From Congeria kusceri (lineage: Eukaryota > Mollusca > Bivalvia > Myida > Dreissenidae): a DNA stretch of 64,000 bases. The notes under the pieces are model-generated. The model was not told the origin of the DNA, made no database searches, and saw nothing but the letters and a program-made list of their open reading frames with translations. This document shows positions 20,803-33,300 of the stretch, one piece after another. Position numbers and translations under genes: made by a program. The stretch covers positions 34,367,426 to 34,431,425 of the forward strand of contig CM051036.1 of assembly GCA_027627225.1 (NCBI GenBank). The letters run 5' to 3'. How positions within the stretch are numbered: position 1 is the first letter of the stretch; every line of letters starts with the position of its first letter.

Positions 20803-21462
20803 CAGCTTACCTGAGCATGAAGTGCTCATGGTGGGCTATTGTGACCGGCCTTTGTCCGTCATCCATCGTTGTGCGTCAACATTTTCACTTAAACAACATT
20901 TCCTCCTAAACCGTCTGGCCAATGTTGCTCAAACTTGGCAGGAATGTTCCTGGCATGAATCTCTTTCAAAGTTGTTCAAAGAATTCCATTTCATGAAGAA
21001 CACTGGTTGCCATGGCAACCGAAAAAAACTTCATAAATCTCCAAAACCGCAAGTGCTAGAGCTTAGATATTTGGCATGAAACATTGTCTAGTGCCCTGGG
21101 GTCAAAATTGGCCCTGCCCCAGTGGTCATGGGTTTTCCTTATATCTTTACAGTAAAAACTTAAAAAATCTTCTCTGAAACCACAAAGGCTAGGGCTTAGA
21201 GATTTGGCCTGAAACATTGTCTAGTGTACCTCTACCAAGATTGTTCAAATTATGGCCTTGGGGTCAAAATTGGCCCCGCCCCGGGGGTTATGGGTTTTCC
21301 TTATATGTATATAGTATGTGTGCACTTAATAAATTGTCCAAAGCACTACTCTACTTGTCCCCTCACCAAGCCAGACAATGCCCCCTACTCTCTAAGTGCG
21401 CCTTCCCCATCTGCTCAGGGTCCCTCAGGTGAGCAATCTAGGGCCATCATGGCCCTCTTGTT
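20803..21462 (+). repeat. Complete family A repeat in an intron
   Basis: The left hairpin (AGCTTACCTGAGCA...TGCTCATGGTGGGCT) and the right end (CTCAGGTGAGCAATCTAGGG, palindrome GGGCCATCATGGCCC, TCTTGTT) are both present. Internal units include GCCATGGCAACC and CTCTACCAAGATTGTTCAAA. Confidence 0.85.
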
Positions 21463-21671
21463 GGTATTAACATCAAGCAAATAAATCTTGTTATACAAAA
21501 TAGTTTTCAAGATTACGATGTTAAAAATTATCATGTTTTAGCCAATTTGTCCAGTTTTAGTTAATCATTAAGGCAAATTGTATCTTAAGAATGAATTTAA
21601 GTAAGGCACATTGCAGAAATTTTCCACTTGAAATTTAACTGATTTGAGAAATTTTTTGATATGTTTGTAAG

Positions 21672-22026
21672 ACAAAGGTGCTTTGGAGTCTAATGTGGAA
21701 TCCATCAGTGCTGACAGTGGCATCTCAGATGACGAAACCACCCCTTCCACATCCATCATGGGCAAGACCGTCAGTAGAAAGAGAAAGTCTGACAGCAGCA
21801 GTGATGATACAGACGATGCAGACGATGATAGGGAAATGCAAAAAGTGAAAGACTAAAACTGAACAGGAAAATATAAATGATGATGATGATGATTATGATG
21901 ATGATGATGATATCAGTCAAGGAACAGACAATGACAGTGATGAGAGTGGTGATGATGACAAAGTTGATAATGTTGATAGTAATGAAGATGTGAATGTCGA
22001 AGTAAAGAAGCAAAAGAAGAGCAAAG
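21672..22026 (+). CDS. Acidic exon with nuclear localisation-like motif
   Basis: Acceptor TTTGTAAG, donor AAAG|GTAATG. Encodes SISADSGISDDETTPSTS, a basic GKTVSRKRK motif (NLS-like), then long runs of Asp including a GAT repeat. The frame stops at 21854 but continues after one extra base near 21848-21854 into DDDDD and ending in a Lys-rich stretch (KKQKKSK). An ATG at 21759 (MGKTVSRKRK) could be the start of a separate downstream gene. Confidence 0.7.
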
Positions 22027-22298
22027 GTAATGTTTTAGTTTACATTTTGTGTATTTGTACTTTTTGGCATCAATTACATTTAACTAATAATTTAATTATT
22101 TTATAATTTTATATCAAAAACAATAATTTTCTCAAATAGTATTCACAATACATGATCAAGAAGAATCTAAATTTTGTTTTTTATTATGCAATGAAAGTAA
22201 ATCACTATAATGTCCATTTTGTTCTCTACAGGCATACGTCAGTATTTGTTAGTTAATGTTCATGCTATTCATGTTTTTTTATTAATATATTTTTTTAG

Positions 22299-22436
22299 CT
22301 GATGAAGATGAATGTGATTATGAAGATACAGATGGTGATCCAGATTACGTACCAGAGACCGATGTTTCAGAGACAGATGATGATGCTGATGATGCATCTG
22401 ATATATTTCCATTCTTAAATGGCAGTAATAAAGCAG
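22299..22436 (+). CDS. Acidic exon of the C2H2-recombinase-like gene
   Basis: Acceptor TTTTTTAG, donor G|GTATGT. Encodes an Asp/Glu-rich stretch with DPDYVPETD, typical of the acidic N-terminal region that precedes the zinc fingers in this recombinase-like family. Phase 1 at both ends. Confidence 0.78.
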
Positions 22437-22865
22437 GTATGTTTATCTTGTCTCTATTGTTAAGAAAATATGCTTTTATCTTTGTCCTAGTGTGCCATCA
22501 TGTGTCAGTGTCTTGTTTTAATTATGAATAAAGTGCTATATTTGAGTGCAACAAAAGTTGATAACATACACACAGCTTTTCCACATCATATTTTTTATAC
22601 CAGTATGTCTTCATCATTAACTCCATTTATTGAAACTTCATTTGAGTGCATTGTGTGAAAAAAAAGAATCTGAATACTATTGAATGGTTAAAACTTCTAG
22701 ATTAATAAGAAGACAGCATAACACCCTGCCAAACTTTCATGTTTTTGACACTTTCAAGTTGTATTTTCAAGCTGCACTGTATACAATGTTTATTGTGTAT
22801 GGGCTACTTATACAATTTGAAAAAAAATGCAACATATTGATTTCAGTTGACATCTGCCATTCTTT

Positions 22866-23477
22866 TCAGCTCTTTTGAGCTATTGTGATAGACCTTTGTC
22901 CGTCGTTCGTCCGTCAACTTTTTCTTCAAATGACATCTCCTCCTCAATTGTTTGATGGATTTTGACCAAACTTCACTGGAATGTTCCTTAGGAGATACTC
23001 TATCAAAGTTGTTCAAATGGTTCCGGTTCATTGCAGTATTAGGTCACATAAGCTTACACACACAAAATTTAAGTGAAAACTTTAAAAATCTTCTCTGAAA
23101 CTACAAGGCCTAGGGATTTGATATTTTGGCATGCAGCTTGAGCTAGTGATCCTCTACAAAGATTGTTCAAATTATGCCTCTGGGGTAAAAAATGGCCCTG
23201 CGAGCTCGGTCAGAAGTTTACATAGAGGTATATAGGGAAAACTTCAAACGACTTCTTCTCCTAAACTGAATGACATATATTGACCAAACGTGGCAGGATG
23301 ATCCTTGGGTGACCCTCCTCAGAAGTTGTTCAAGTGGTTCTGGTCCTTTGCATAATTTGGTCAAAAAAGGATTTTAAAAGTGAAAACTTTAAAAATCGTC
23401 TTTTAATTTATTTCATTTGAGGCATTTTGTTGCCTTAGTCTCAGGTGAGCGATACAGGGCGTCATGGCCTTCTTGTT
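22866..23477 (+). repeat. Family A repeat in an intron
   Basis: A degraded left end (AGCTCTTTTGAGCTATTGTG), units with CTCCTCAATTGTTTGATGG and TCCTCTACAAAGATTGTTCA, and a right end CTCAGGTGAGCGATACAGGG then TTCTTGTTT. Confidence 0.75.
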
Positions 23478-23959
23478 TAATATGAAAATGTTTGATCGTA
23501 TACCTATGTCCATGAATATTAGGATCATATACCATAGCTTATTAAAAATATGTGACACAATGTTATAGAATCAAACTAATTGAAAGCAGGTTCAGTAAGA
23601 TATGATTATGCATTGGTGCATTGTAAGGTCCATACAGATTTTGAATATTACATGTATATGTAAAATATATGGTGCATTGTATGGTCAATAAAAACAATAC
23701 ATATTATATGTCTGGTGCATTGTAGGGTCCATACATATAGATTTACTTGTATTGCGTATAGCATGTGTACATATGTCTGGTGCATTACAGTGTCCGTAGT
23801 CTTCGTACACACAGTGTAACAATTACTGGATGGGATGTAATTCATTCATGTAAAAAAAGAGAGAAATGGCTATGGTTTTGTATGTTTTGTTTTATTCCAT
23901 AAGTAAAAGAACAAAATCCTTTTTTTTTGCTTTTCAAGTATTATTTTGCTGTGTAACAG

Positions 23960-24034
23960 ATCAGATCCTGCAGACTGGCATACAGATTGATGAAGGAAGT
24001 GATACCGATGAAGATGACAACACCAGAAGTCATG
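23960..24034 (+). CDS. Short acidic exon of the C2H2-recombinase-like gene
   Basis: Acceptor GTGTAACAG, donor CATG|GTAATA. 24 full codons (QILQTGIQIDEGSDTDEDDN...). Phase 1 at both ends. Assigned by phase, splice sites and acidic composition only. Confidence 0.7.
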
Positions 24035-24090
24035 GTAATATTTTGTGACTTTGCAATCAATTTTGAAGTAAAGGTCTCTTTATAGGATTT

Positions 24091-24843
24091 CAGTCTTCGA
24101 AATTAGCACTTGCCTGATCGCCCTGGCGAATAAAATAACAAATCGGGCGACCAAAAAATTAATTTCTGCTCGCCTAACTGGCAAGTAAAATTTCCAATAC
24201 AAAGCATGTTATGAGGATTGTGTAGAATTTACAGGTAACAACACATTTTTTAGCCCCTAGTTAGACTTATCACTGCAACATTAAATGAAACATGGGTCGA
24301 TTAGAGCTAATTGACTTTGAAATTATACACGTACTTTAATATAACGAATCAACCGGTCTCGTTAATATGTCGTAAATGTTGAGTTTTTTTACATATAAAG
24401 TTGTAAGTTAACATAATTTATCATCTGTAAAATGTGGAAATGTGTTAAATTAATTAAATCATTCATTCATAAATTGCTCTCCAATATCACTTAAAATAGG
24501 GATTTTTTCTGCTTTTAAATACTTTGCTCGTCCATATGGAAATTATTCTGGCGGCGAGTTGTAAATAAATCTTACACACACACCTTAGAAAACTTTGCAG
24601 AATTGCTTTTTTACTAGTATGTTATGCAAAAAATGGAAAAAAAAGTATGAGGCCTCCAGAAAAAGATCCTGTCACAACACTTGTATTAAGGTTCGTTTTT
24701 TCTTTATTTTCCGTAACGTGAAAAAAATACATCGAAATCAGGTTAAGTAATTGGGGCAAGTAAAGTAGGTTTCAGGCAAGTAACTTCTAGAAAGTTACGG
24801 GCCCGAATGGCAAGTAAGTTCAAAATGTTAATTTCGAAGACTG
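24091..24843. mobile_element. 753-bp TIR element in an intron
   Basis: CAGTCTTCGAAATTA at 24091 recurs inverted, ending at 24843. Subterminal sequence is also partly inverted (ACTTGCC near both ends). Internal GGCAAGTAA motifs recur. No ORF of note; probably non-autonomous. Confidence 0.7.
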
Positions 24844-25087
24844 GGAATAATGTGTGGTTTCCGTCCCATAGTCCCGGCCAAAGTTACTTTTGAGTAGGAT
24901 AAATGTAAACTGATATTCAACTAAAATAAAGAAAATGATCAAGTTCTTTAAAACGCATTTTAATAATTATGATGATATTGGTTGTTATATTAAAAGCAAT
25001 ACCAAGTAGACGTTTGCTTTCGGAACGAAAGCATAGTATGTCTCCCCCGACTCCAGCTTTAGCTGGACTATGAGTTAGCTGTTTGTA

Positions 25088-25615
25088 ACATGATGTTGAC
25101 TTTAAACATCTTCATGAAGACCAATCACCATGTGAAATATGAAAGTTCTACAATGAATAGTTCTCAAAATATTGAGCGGAAACTATTTTTTACCAATTTT
25201 TACATAAGTGCCCCTGTGACCTTGACCTTTGACCTATTGAACCAAAAATCAGTAGGGCTATTTTCTTTATAAATACCAATCAGAATGTGAAACATCAAAG
25301 CTCTACAATGAATAGTTCTCAAGATATTGAGCGGAAACCATTTTTTACAGGAGTGACCTTGACCTTTGACCTACTGAACCAAAAATAAATAGGGGTCTTG
25401 TCTTCATGAAGACCAATCACCATGTGAAATATGAAAGCTCTGCAATGAATAGTTCTCAAGATGTTGAGCGGAAGCCATTTTTTACCAATTTTTCTGTAAG
25501 TGACCCCTGTGACCTTGACTTTTGACCTACTGAGGCAAAAATCAATAGGCTTCTTGTCTTCATAAATACCCATCAGCATGTGAAATATGAAAGCTCTACC
25601 ATGAGTACTGGTCGA
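25088..25615 (+). repeat. Tandem-unit repeat, about four copies of 150-160 bp
   Basis: Each unit holds ATCACCATGTGAAATATGAA, GAATAGTTCTCAA, TTGAGCGGAA and GTGACCTTGACCTTTGACCT. Same architecture as family B but a different unit. ORFs on both strands here are repeat. Confidence 0.8.
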
Positions 25616-25676
25616 GGGGAGACATAATTATAATAATAATAATGACAACAGTTCATAATTTACTATTTTGGTGAGC

Positions 25677-26016
25677 CACCCCCGTGGTCTAGTGGTTAAA
25701 GCATTGCGCTTGTAAACTACGGCCTCTCACCGCTATGATTTTGAGTCCTGCTGGGGTCGAACAAATTGCAAGTGACAAAGTAGGTAGTTGCTTACAGACA
25801 AAACCAAACTCGGTCAGACCTACTGACAGATTCTGACAAGGTCTGACAGATTTTCTAAGAATTTCTGACCAAAATATAAGGCTGTCAGACAAATGTCTGA
25901 CAAGGCTCTGGAAGTTTGGTATTGTCCGAGGATGCTGCTTAGTACTGGTACTTCCTAGGAACAGTGGTTAGGAGAGCTGCCCGCCTGTGCATAACTGAAA
26001 TACTGTTGAAAAAAAA
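25677..26016 (+). mobile_element. tRNA-derived SINE
   Basis: The head resembles a tRNA 5' half with an A box (GTGGTCTAGTGGTTAAAGC). The B-box region (GAGTCCTGCTGGG) is degraded. The tail ACTGAAATACTGTTGAA plus an A run is shared with the SINE at 61818. No folded functional tRNA. Confidence 0.6.
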
Positions 26017-26063
26017 AATGTTTCGGTGACTTAGCATCAATGTATCTCTTGTTTTTGTTTTAG

Positions 26064-27331
26064 CTGAACCTCAGTTGAAATTTGCTCCTCGAAATGGCTG
26101 CAAGAAGCGATATGACAAAATTAACTTCTGCACCTTCTGTGGAAAACAGAATAAGTCAAAGATTACTAGACACTTATTAACCCACAAAGAGAGGGCTGAC
26201 GTTCTGAAAATAAGGATTCTTCCCAAAAAATCCCTGGAGAGGGCAGCTGCCTTTGCTGTCCTGGTAAATGAGGGAAATTACAAACACAACATATCAGTTC
26301 TCAAGTCTGGAAGTGGTATTTTTATTACTGCTCGACATGACAGCACAGACAATAAAAACCACAAGGTTGAAGACTATTATCCATGCGAATTTTGCAAAGG
26401 CTTTTATATAAAGAACCTGCTGTGGCACCATGCCAAATATTGCAAGGTAAAGAAATTTGGAAGCAAAGATGACAGAGAGGCCACTGACCTAGAGGAACCA
26501 GAAGAGACCACAAACTACTTGCGCAATTCCAGAACGTTATTATACTGTTCACTACTTGAAACAGATGAAGAAGAGGTTATTTTACCTGTACTAAAGCGTA
26601 TGAATGATGGTGATGTGAAAAGTACATTTCTGAAAGATACTATAATAAAAAAATTCACAGCTGTTCAGGTCAAAGCTCTTGGACATGAAAGCATACAAAA
26701 GAAGAACGATATTCACAGGGTCAGCCAAAATGCTAGATCACTAGCACGGCTAGTAGTTGAAGCACAAAAAAGAAAAACCACTGACATCTATCTTGGGTCT
26801 TCTGGCCCCACAAAACTTTGATTTAGTGGCAAGATGCGTAAGTCGCATGTCAAGAGACAGTGCCACCTTACCAATCAGAATGGGACATCTCATCGGCCAT
26901 TGCATCATGGCAAAGAGTGCTTGGGCAATAAGAATATGCAATGAAAATATGCTTAAGGAAAGTAGAGATTTCAAGCAGTTGTTTGATGCGGAGTGGCGTT
27001 ACATAGTCAATGTTCCAGCAATAAAAAGACAAAATGTAAAAAGTCAAAATAAACCCAAGGTCATTCCAGAGACACAAGATCTTGTTTCGTTAAGGAGCTA
27101 CCTGATGGAAGAGTTAAGAGACACTGTTGACCAGATGAAACAGAAACCAACTGCAGCAGGCTTTCAGTGGCTGGCTAAAGTGACAATGTGCAGACTTATC
27201 CTGTTCAACAAAAGAAGAGTTGCCGAGGTGGAGGATTTGATGGTCCACAACTTCATAAACAGGCCCAGGTGGACTGACTCGGAAGAGTTCCAGCTGTCTT
27301 TGTCTCACATGGAGAAAGAGCTGGCAAAACG
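26064..27331 (+). CDS. Zinc-finger and recombinase box I exon
   Basis: Acceptor GTTTTAG, donor ACG|GTAAGA. It opens with a C-x2-C-x10-H-x3-H finger (CTFCGKQNKSKITRHLLTH) and, about 80 residues on, a C-x2-C...HH-x3-C finger (CEFCKGFYIKN...). Conserved blocks follow: SLARLVVEAQ, FDLVARCV, RMGHLIGHC, SYLMEELRDTVDQ and LILFNKRRVAEVEDL. The frame stops at 26819 but the homology continues in the next frame, consistent with one extra base at GGG near 26794. Confidence 0.8.
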
Positions 27332-30300
27332 GTAAGACTGCCTTCTGTTGTATTATCGTGTTCGGTTCTCACTATCCTTATATTACTTGTTTATTTGTTT
27401 TTAACACCGGTTCAACACCATGTAAGATCACTTTAGTTTAAGGCCGTCAGATAGCCTAATCCTGTTCCTGGATAACTAACCAGTGCTAGGCAATTTTTTG
27501 CAACTCAATGACATCTTTGCTTGCATCATATATAGAAGACTACCTCCTTGGTCTAGCGGTAAGCGTGCTGCTCTTGTAAACCGCGACCTTGACCTTTCAC
27601 TGAGCAGCACCAAAATGTATAGGTGTTTTGCTGCCTTTTATATATAATTAATATGAATGAATTGTGTAAAAAAGTGTTTCAGTTATCGCAGCACGAAGAC
27701 ATCTTTTTTCAGTTAAAATGACCTTGACCTTTGTTCTGAGCAGCACAAAAAGGCATTGGTGTGTGCCTAACCTTGTGTATTACCTATATATGTAATATGA
27801 ATGAATTGTGTCATAAAGTATTTGAGTTATCGCAGCACAAATAAAAATCTACTTTTGGTAACACACATTGTGTTGAAAATTTTTCGAGTTATGGAAGCAC
27901 AAAGTGGAGAGGGACTGACGGTCAGACGAAGGGACGGACAATATGATTACTCTAGGGCGCTCGCATATACATGTGGGGCCTTAAAGGGATAAAAGCATAG
28001 ATTTTCAAAATTGATCAACTATGAGTTGTATGTCTATTGATGTGCATAATAGTCATTTATGTTATGCGTTTTAATATTACATGGGATGCGCGAACAGAAA
28101 AGGTGAAATTTGACACAGGTGTTTACTATAATTATATAGGCAAGATCAATATCGCGAAAGAGATGTTAGCTTTTTTACATATTTTTCAATAGAAATGATA
28201 GCGAAATAAAATGCTCCGGGGCTAGTTTAATCGTGGAAAGAAGTAAAACTATTCAATGTTTGAGTATCATTTTGATGTTTTTAACTGTAAGGAACTATTA
28301 GGAACATAAACTACACCATAGACAAAATATGCTTTTATACCTTTAATAAGATGGTATGTTTTTAAGGAGATGGTAAGTCCTATTAAGGAGATATTATACT
28401 GGAAAATAACTTTTCACTTAGGCACCTGGACACTTGGGAAAGCTGTAACTGTTTGATATTAAAACCCATATATAATGATGTTTACGCGTTCATGTGTTTT
28501 GTATGTACTCTTTGAATTTTGTAGAATGGACATGATGGAGAACGTGGCAAAATCGAAAAAAAATCACCACGCCTTTGTTCTGATAACTCCCGAGGCTAGA
28601 GAGGCTATCAAGCTCCTGATCGAAACAAGGGAGGCAGTCAGAATTCCTCGGAACAACAAGTACATATTTGCAAGGTTGAATGCATCCACTCCACTTTCTA
28701 GAGGGGCCTCTCTCAAGGAAATCGTCCACAAATGCCCAGATTTAAAAAAAACCAGATATTATAACAACAACAACATTGAGAAGGTACACAGCTACAGTGT
28801 CACAGGTATGTCACACTCTTGCATGAGGTTTCATTCAGTAATTATGTCCCCACACTGAAAGGGGGGGGGGGGCATAAAGGTGTGCCCTTGTCCGTCATTC
28901 CGTCTGTTTGTCTGTCACAAACTTGTATCACACATATCTCCAAAAGTATTTGAGACAGAGTCATGAAACCTTACAGGATTGTTTATCGGCATGTGAAGTT
29001 GTGCATAAGGGGTTTTAACTTTGCTGAAGCCAAAACACTTTGGAGTTATCTGCAATTAAATTTAATTTTTGCATTACATATATAGTTACATAACTTGTGT
29101 CACGCATATTTTCAAATGTGTTACAGATTCATGAAACCTTACAGGAATGTTTATCGGCATGTGAAATTGTGCATAAGGGGTTTTAACTCTGCCGAAGCCG
29201 AAACACTTTGAGTTATCTGCCCTTGAATTGGATTTTGGTATTACATATATAAAAAGTGTGTGCCGCATGTATCTCCAAAAGTTTTTGAGATAGGGTTATG
29301 AAATATTATTGGAATATTTGTCACTACATGTTGTTGTGCACGAGGGTTTAAAAAGGTGAAATAGCCTGGAGTTATGAGCCCTTAACTGAGTATAGGTATT
29401 ACATATAGAAAAACTTGTGTCACGCATATCTCCACAAGTGTTTGAGGCAGAGTCATGAAATATTACAGGAATGTTTGCTACCACATGTTGTAGTGCATCA
29501 AGGGTTTTTCTCCAACGTCGTATAGCCTTAAGTTATGGGCCTTTGATTTTGTATAGGCATAACATATAGTACAAACACTTATCACCCCCCCCACCCCCCT
29601 CTGAAAGCAGAATTATCTGAAAATATTTCCATCTTATAATTCTGATGTACAGTATTCAATGACCAGAATAATGGCTCTTGTTAATTTTATCAATTGGTCA
29701 TTTTCAGATTCTTGGTATGACATCCAAGGAACTTCGACTCCTAGCCAAACACTTGGGCCATGACGTGAAGACGCATAAAGAGTACTACCAATTGTCTTCT
29801 GCAACTTTAGAACTTTCAAAGGTAAAGATTTATTGGAGTTAATTGCTTTATTGTATCTATAACAGTGATCAGTATTAAACAAGCTACCTAGGTTTACAAT
29901 TTAATAATATTCTCCACATCAGTTAGTTCTTTGTTGCTTATGCAAATGTCAGTTAACTACTAAGGGTTAGGCGGAGCACAGTAGTGCTGATGGTTGCACT
30001 CTGGACTGTCAATCGAAAGGTCTTATGTTTGATAGCCAATTCTAGCATGCCCTGCTATTGTCTTTTTGGTAATCAATATGACCAAAGATTCTACTGAGGT
30101 CTGTCACTTTCCACGTCTGATTCAAGAGTGAAAGATTCCAGCCTAAGCTAGAAAATTCACTTGTTTGAATCCATGACAATTGTATCACGTCTTAAATGAT
30201 CCTTCATGGTGTCAATATTGTGTTTAATCCAAACAAACAAACCAAGGTTTATGAGTTTGTTCTCATAAAAAGACACACATTATGCAGGATAGGTATACTT

Positions 30301-33300
30301 GAAAACACCTGCTTTGATGATTTTTCTGTATTTTTATCTGCTAAGTGAGCCTGCTGAACTGTCAAACTGATGGTTGCAATATTTTTGTTCTATTCTTTTT
30401 TGGTCAGTCTATGCATACATAACACCAGGTGCAGCAGTGCATTTGGTAGCATTTGGATTGTCAATCCAGTGGGCTCATGTTTAATTCACGGCCCAAGGAT
30501 GCCCAGCTACGCTCACTTTCGTGTTTTAACCAAACATTCGACGTCCTGTCATTTACAAGTGACTTCAGGACAAGCCTTTGGTCAACTCAGACCAAAGTCT
30601 GTTGCTGGCCGTAATGGGAATCAAACCCATGACTTTCAGATTTGTTGGTGTCTAGTGCGCTATCAACTGCGCTAGCCAGACCTATCTTCTACAGTGATGA
30701 TAGGATGTTGAACCCTAACCAGCAGATAAAAAAAAATCTATGCATTCATTTGATACTGCCTTTGATTTCTATACTTATATGAGAATATTATTGTATATTA
30801 TACCTTTATAAACTAAACAAATATTTGTTTCTCTAATTTGAATATTATGTCAGAGCTTCAAATAAGAAAAGTGTCAATTTAATAAGTAATCACAGTGATA
30901 CTGGATATTATACTTGGCTGCATATATAAAATTATGCTTAGTCCAAACTTACCAAAGTGTAGGTAATCAATCTCTCTTTACTGAAGTCAATATTGAAATG
31001 AAAGTTTTAAACTTTAATGTATGTCATTCGTTTGCACACAGGTGTCGAGAATGTTGATGGCAGTTGAAAATGGCACGGTTAATGAGTGGAAAGATAGACC
31101 CATGAGTGACATTTCGCTTGATGGTAAGTTATTCATGCAAGAGATTGATCATTCTAATCATCTGAAGTAAACTAGCAACAATGATTAGTTTAATAGGAAT
31201 GATATTATCTGGAACAGATCTAAGCAGATCCTCCGGAAGCAAATTATACATTAAATGAAAATAGCGACTTCGGTTTAATTGAAGTTGTTCATCAGTGGTA
31301 ATGAATAAATGCAACACCACTGACGCTCTCTAGCGCCGGCTTGAGCAGAACTATTTTCAGCATAGTAAATTTATCAAATGTAGTTCACTACAAAGACTGT
31401 TACAAAAAAGAACTATAGAATTTAATTCAAGCAGTACTAATACTTAAGTCTTTTTACCTCACCTGAGCACAACATACTCAGGGTGAGCTATTGGGATGGG
31501 CTTGATTGATTTTTAAACGATCTTCACAGGAATGATCCTTAGGTGAATCTCTTTCAAAATTGTTAAAATGGTTCCAGTTCATTTAATAATTGGGTCAAAA
31601 TTGACCCCACCCCAGCAGAAAAATCATAAGATCTGTGTTTGCCATGGTCTCATTTTTAGCTCCCTGTCAAAAGTCTGCATTTGCATGTAGACATTTTTTT
31701 AGCAATTTGACAATTTCCAAAAACCAGATCCTTAATGTTCTCACACACGTGTTTTGCATATTTGAACTTCTTGCAGAACTGCCCTTGGCAGAGGATGATG
31801 GACCTCGTGATGAAGAGAAAGCAGAGGATGATGGACCTCTTGATGAAAAGAAAGCAGAGGATGATGTACCTCTTGATGAGGAGAAATCAGTGTCAGCTGA
31901 TAACCAAATTGGTAAATTGAAGCCTTTGCTTACCATAATAATCAATTGCACGTTCACATTTAGAAACATTTTGCTATACCCCGGCAAGATATTTTACCTT
32001 AGTTCAGCGCAGTGTACTCATGGTGTCTGTTATCAATTGGTGTCTGTTGTCAACAACTTTTTTCCAACTACATCTATACAACTTGACCGATTTTTCTCAT
32101 GCTTTAGGAGTTTTAAAGTTGTGCAAATGATCCTAGTTCAATGCACATCAGAAGCAAAAAGGCTTAAAATAGAAATAAGTTTAAGAACTTTAACAAAGTA
32201 GCATTGCTTAGAGATGGCATCTACCATTTTTTTCTTGAAATAGTGCCTAACAGATGGAAAATGTGAGGTGCTTTATTTATTATTCCTGGCTGAAAGCAGT
32301 AGAATTTAAAAAAATTGGCGCTGTCCCTGCGGCCGTTGTTTATCTGTCCATCAACAACAGTATCTAAAGGTCTGATATCCAATACCTGACGCAAGTGGGA
32401 AAGCTGTCAAGTCACTATTAAAGATCCGAGGAAAAGCTTAAGCGCTACATCACTGACACCCCGTACCACCGGCTTGAAAATAACTCTATTTTCCAGAATA
32501 GAACATATATCAAATAATCCCGAAGAACCAGAGAATGTGTAACAGCTACACTATGATGAAGCACAGGTTAAAGTTTTATATCACTATAATTATTTTTGAT
32601 GCAAACCATTTCAGATGGAGATCCTCGATTGGTGCACACATCAGCAGACCAGGTTCTTCAAGCCAGTACGAATAATACCCTGGTCATTCCTGGAACGTCC
32701 AATCTTGGGGCAATGATGGCAACTAGCATAGATAAACGTAGGTTTACCAAACCTTTATATCTCTATTTTTAGCTCACCTGAGCACAATGTGCTCAAGGTG
32801 AGATTTTGCTATCGCTCTATGTCCGTCGTGTGTCATTCATCGTTCGACGTGCGTCGTTCGACGTGCGTCGTTAAGTGGCGTTAAACATTTCTTTAGACAA
32901 TATCTCCTTTTACACCACTGGCCCAAATGCAACCAAACTTTGCAGGAATGTTCCTTGGCTGGTCCCCTTTCAAATTTGTTCAAAAAAATTAAATTCCATT
33001 AAAAATTGTGGTTGCCATGGCAACCAATATGAAGAACTTTAAGAATCTTTTGTCAGAAACCACAAGGCCTAGAACCTAGATATTTGGTGTGCAGTATTGT
33101 CTAATAGACCTCTTCCAAGTTTGTTCAAATTATGGCTCGATGTTGGCCCCGCCCCGGGGGGTAACTTGATTTTACATAGTCTCATATAGGATAAACCATT
33201 AAAAATCTTCTCTATAAACTGCAAGGCCTAAAGCTTAGATATTTGGTGTGTAGCATTGTTTAGTGGACCATTACTAAGGTTGTGAAAATCATGACCCTGG

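Noticed and set aside
21771..22013. Minus-strand ORF rich in Ile
   Set aside because: Shadow of the GAT-repeat acidic exon on the plus strand.
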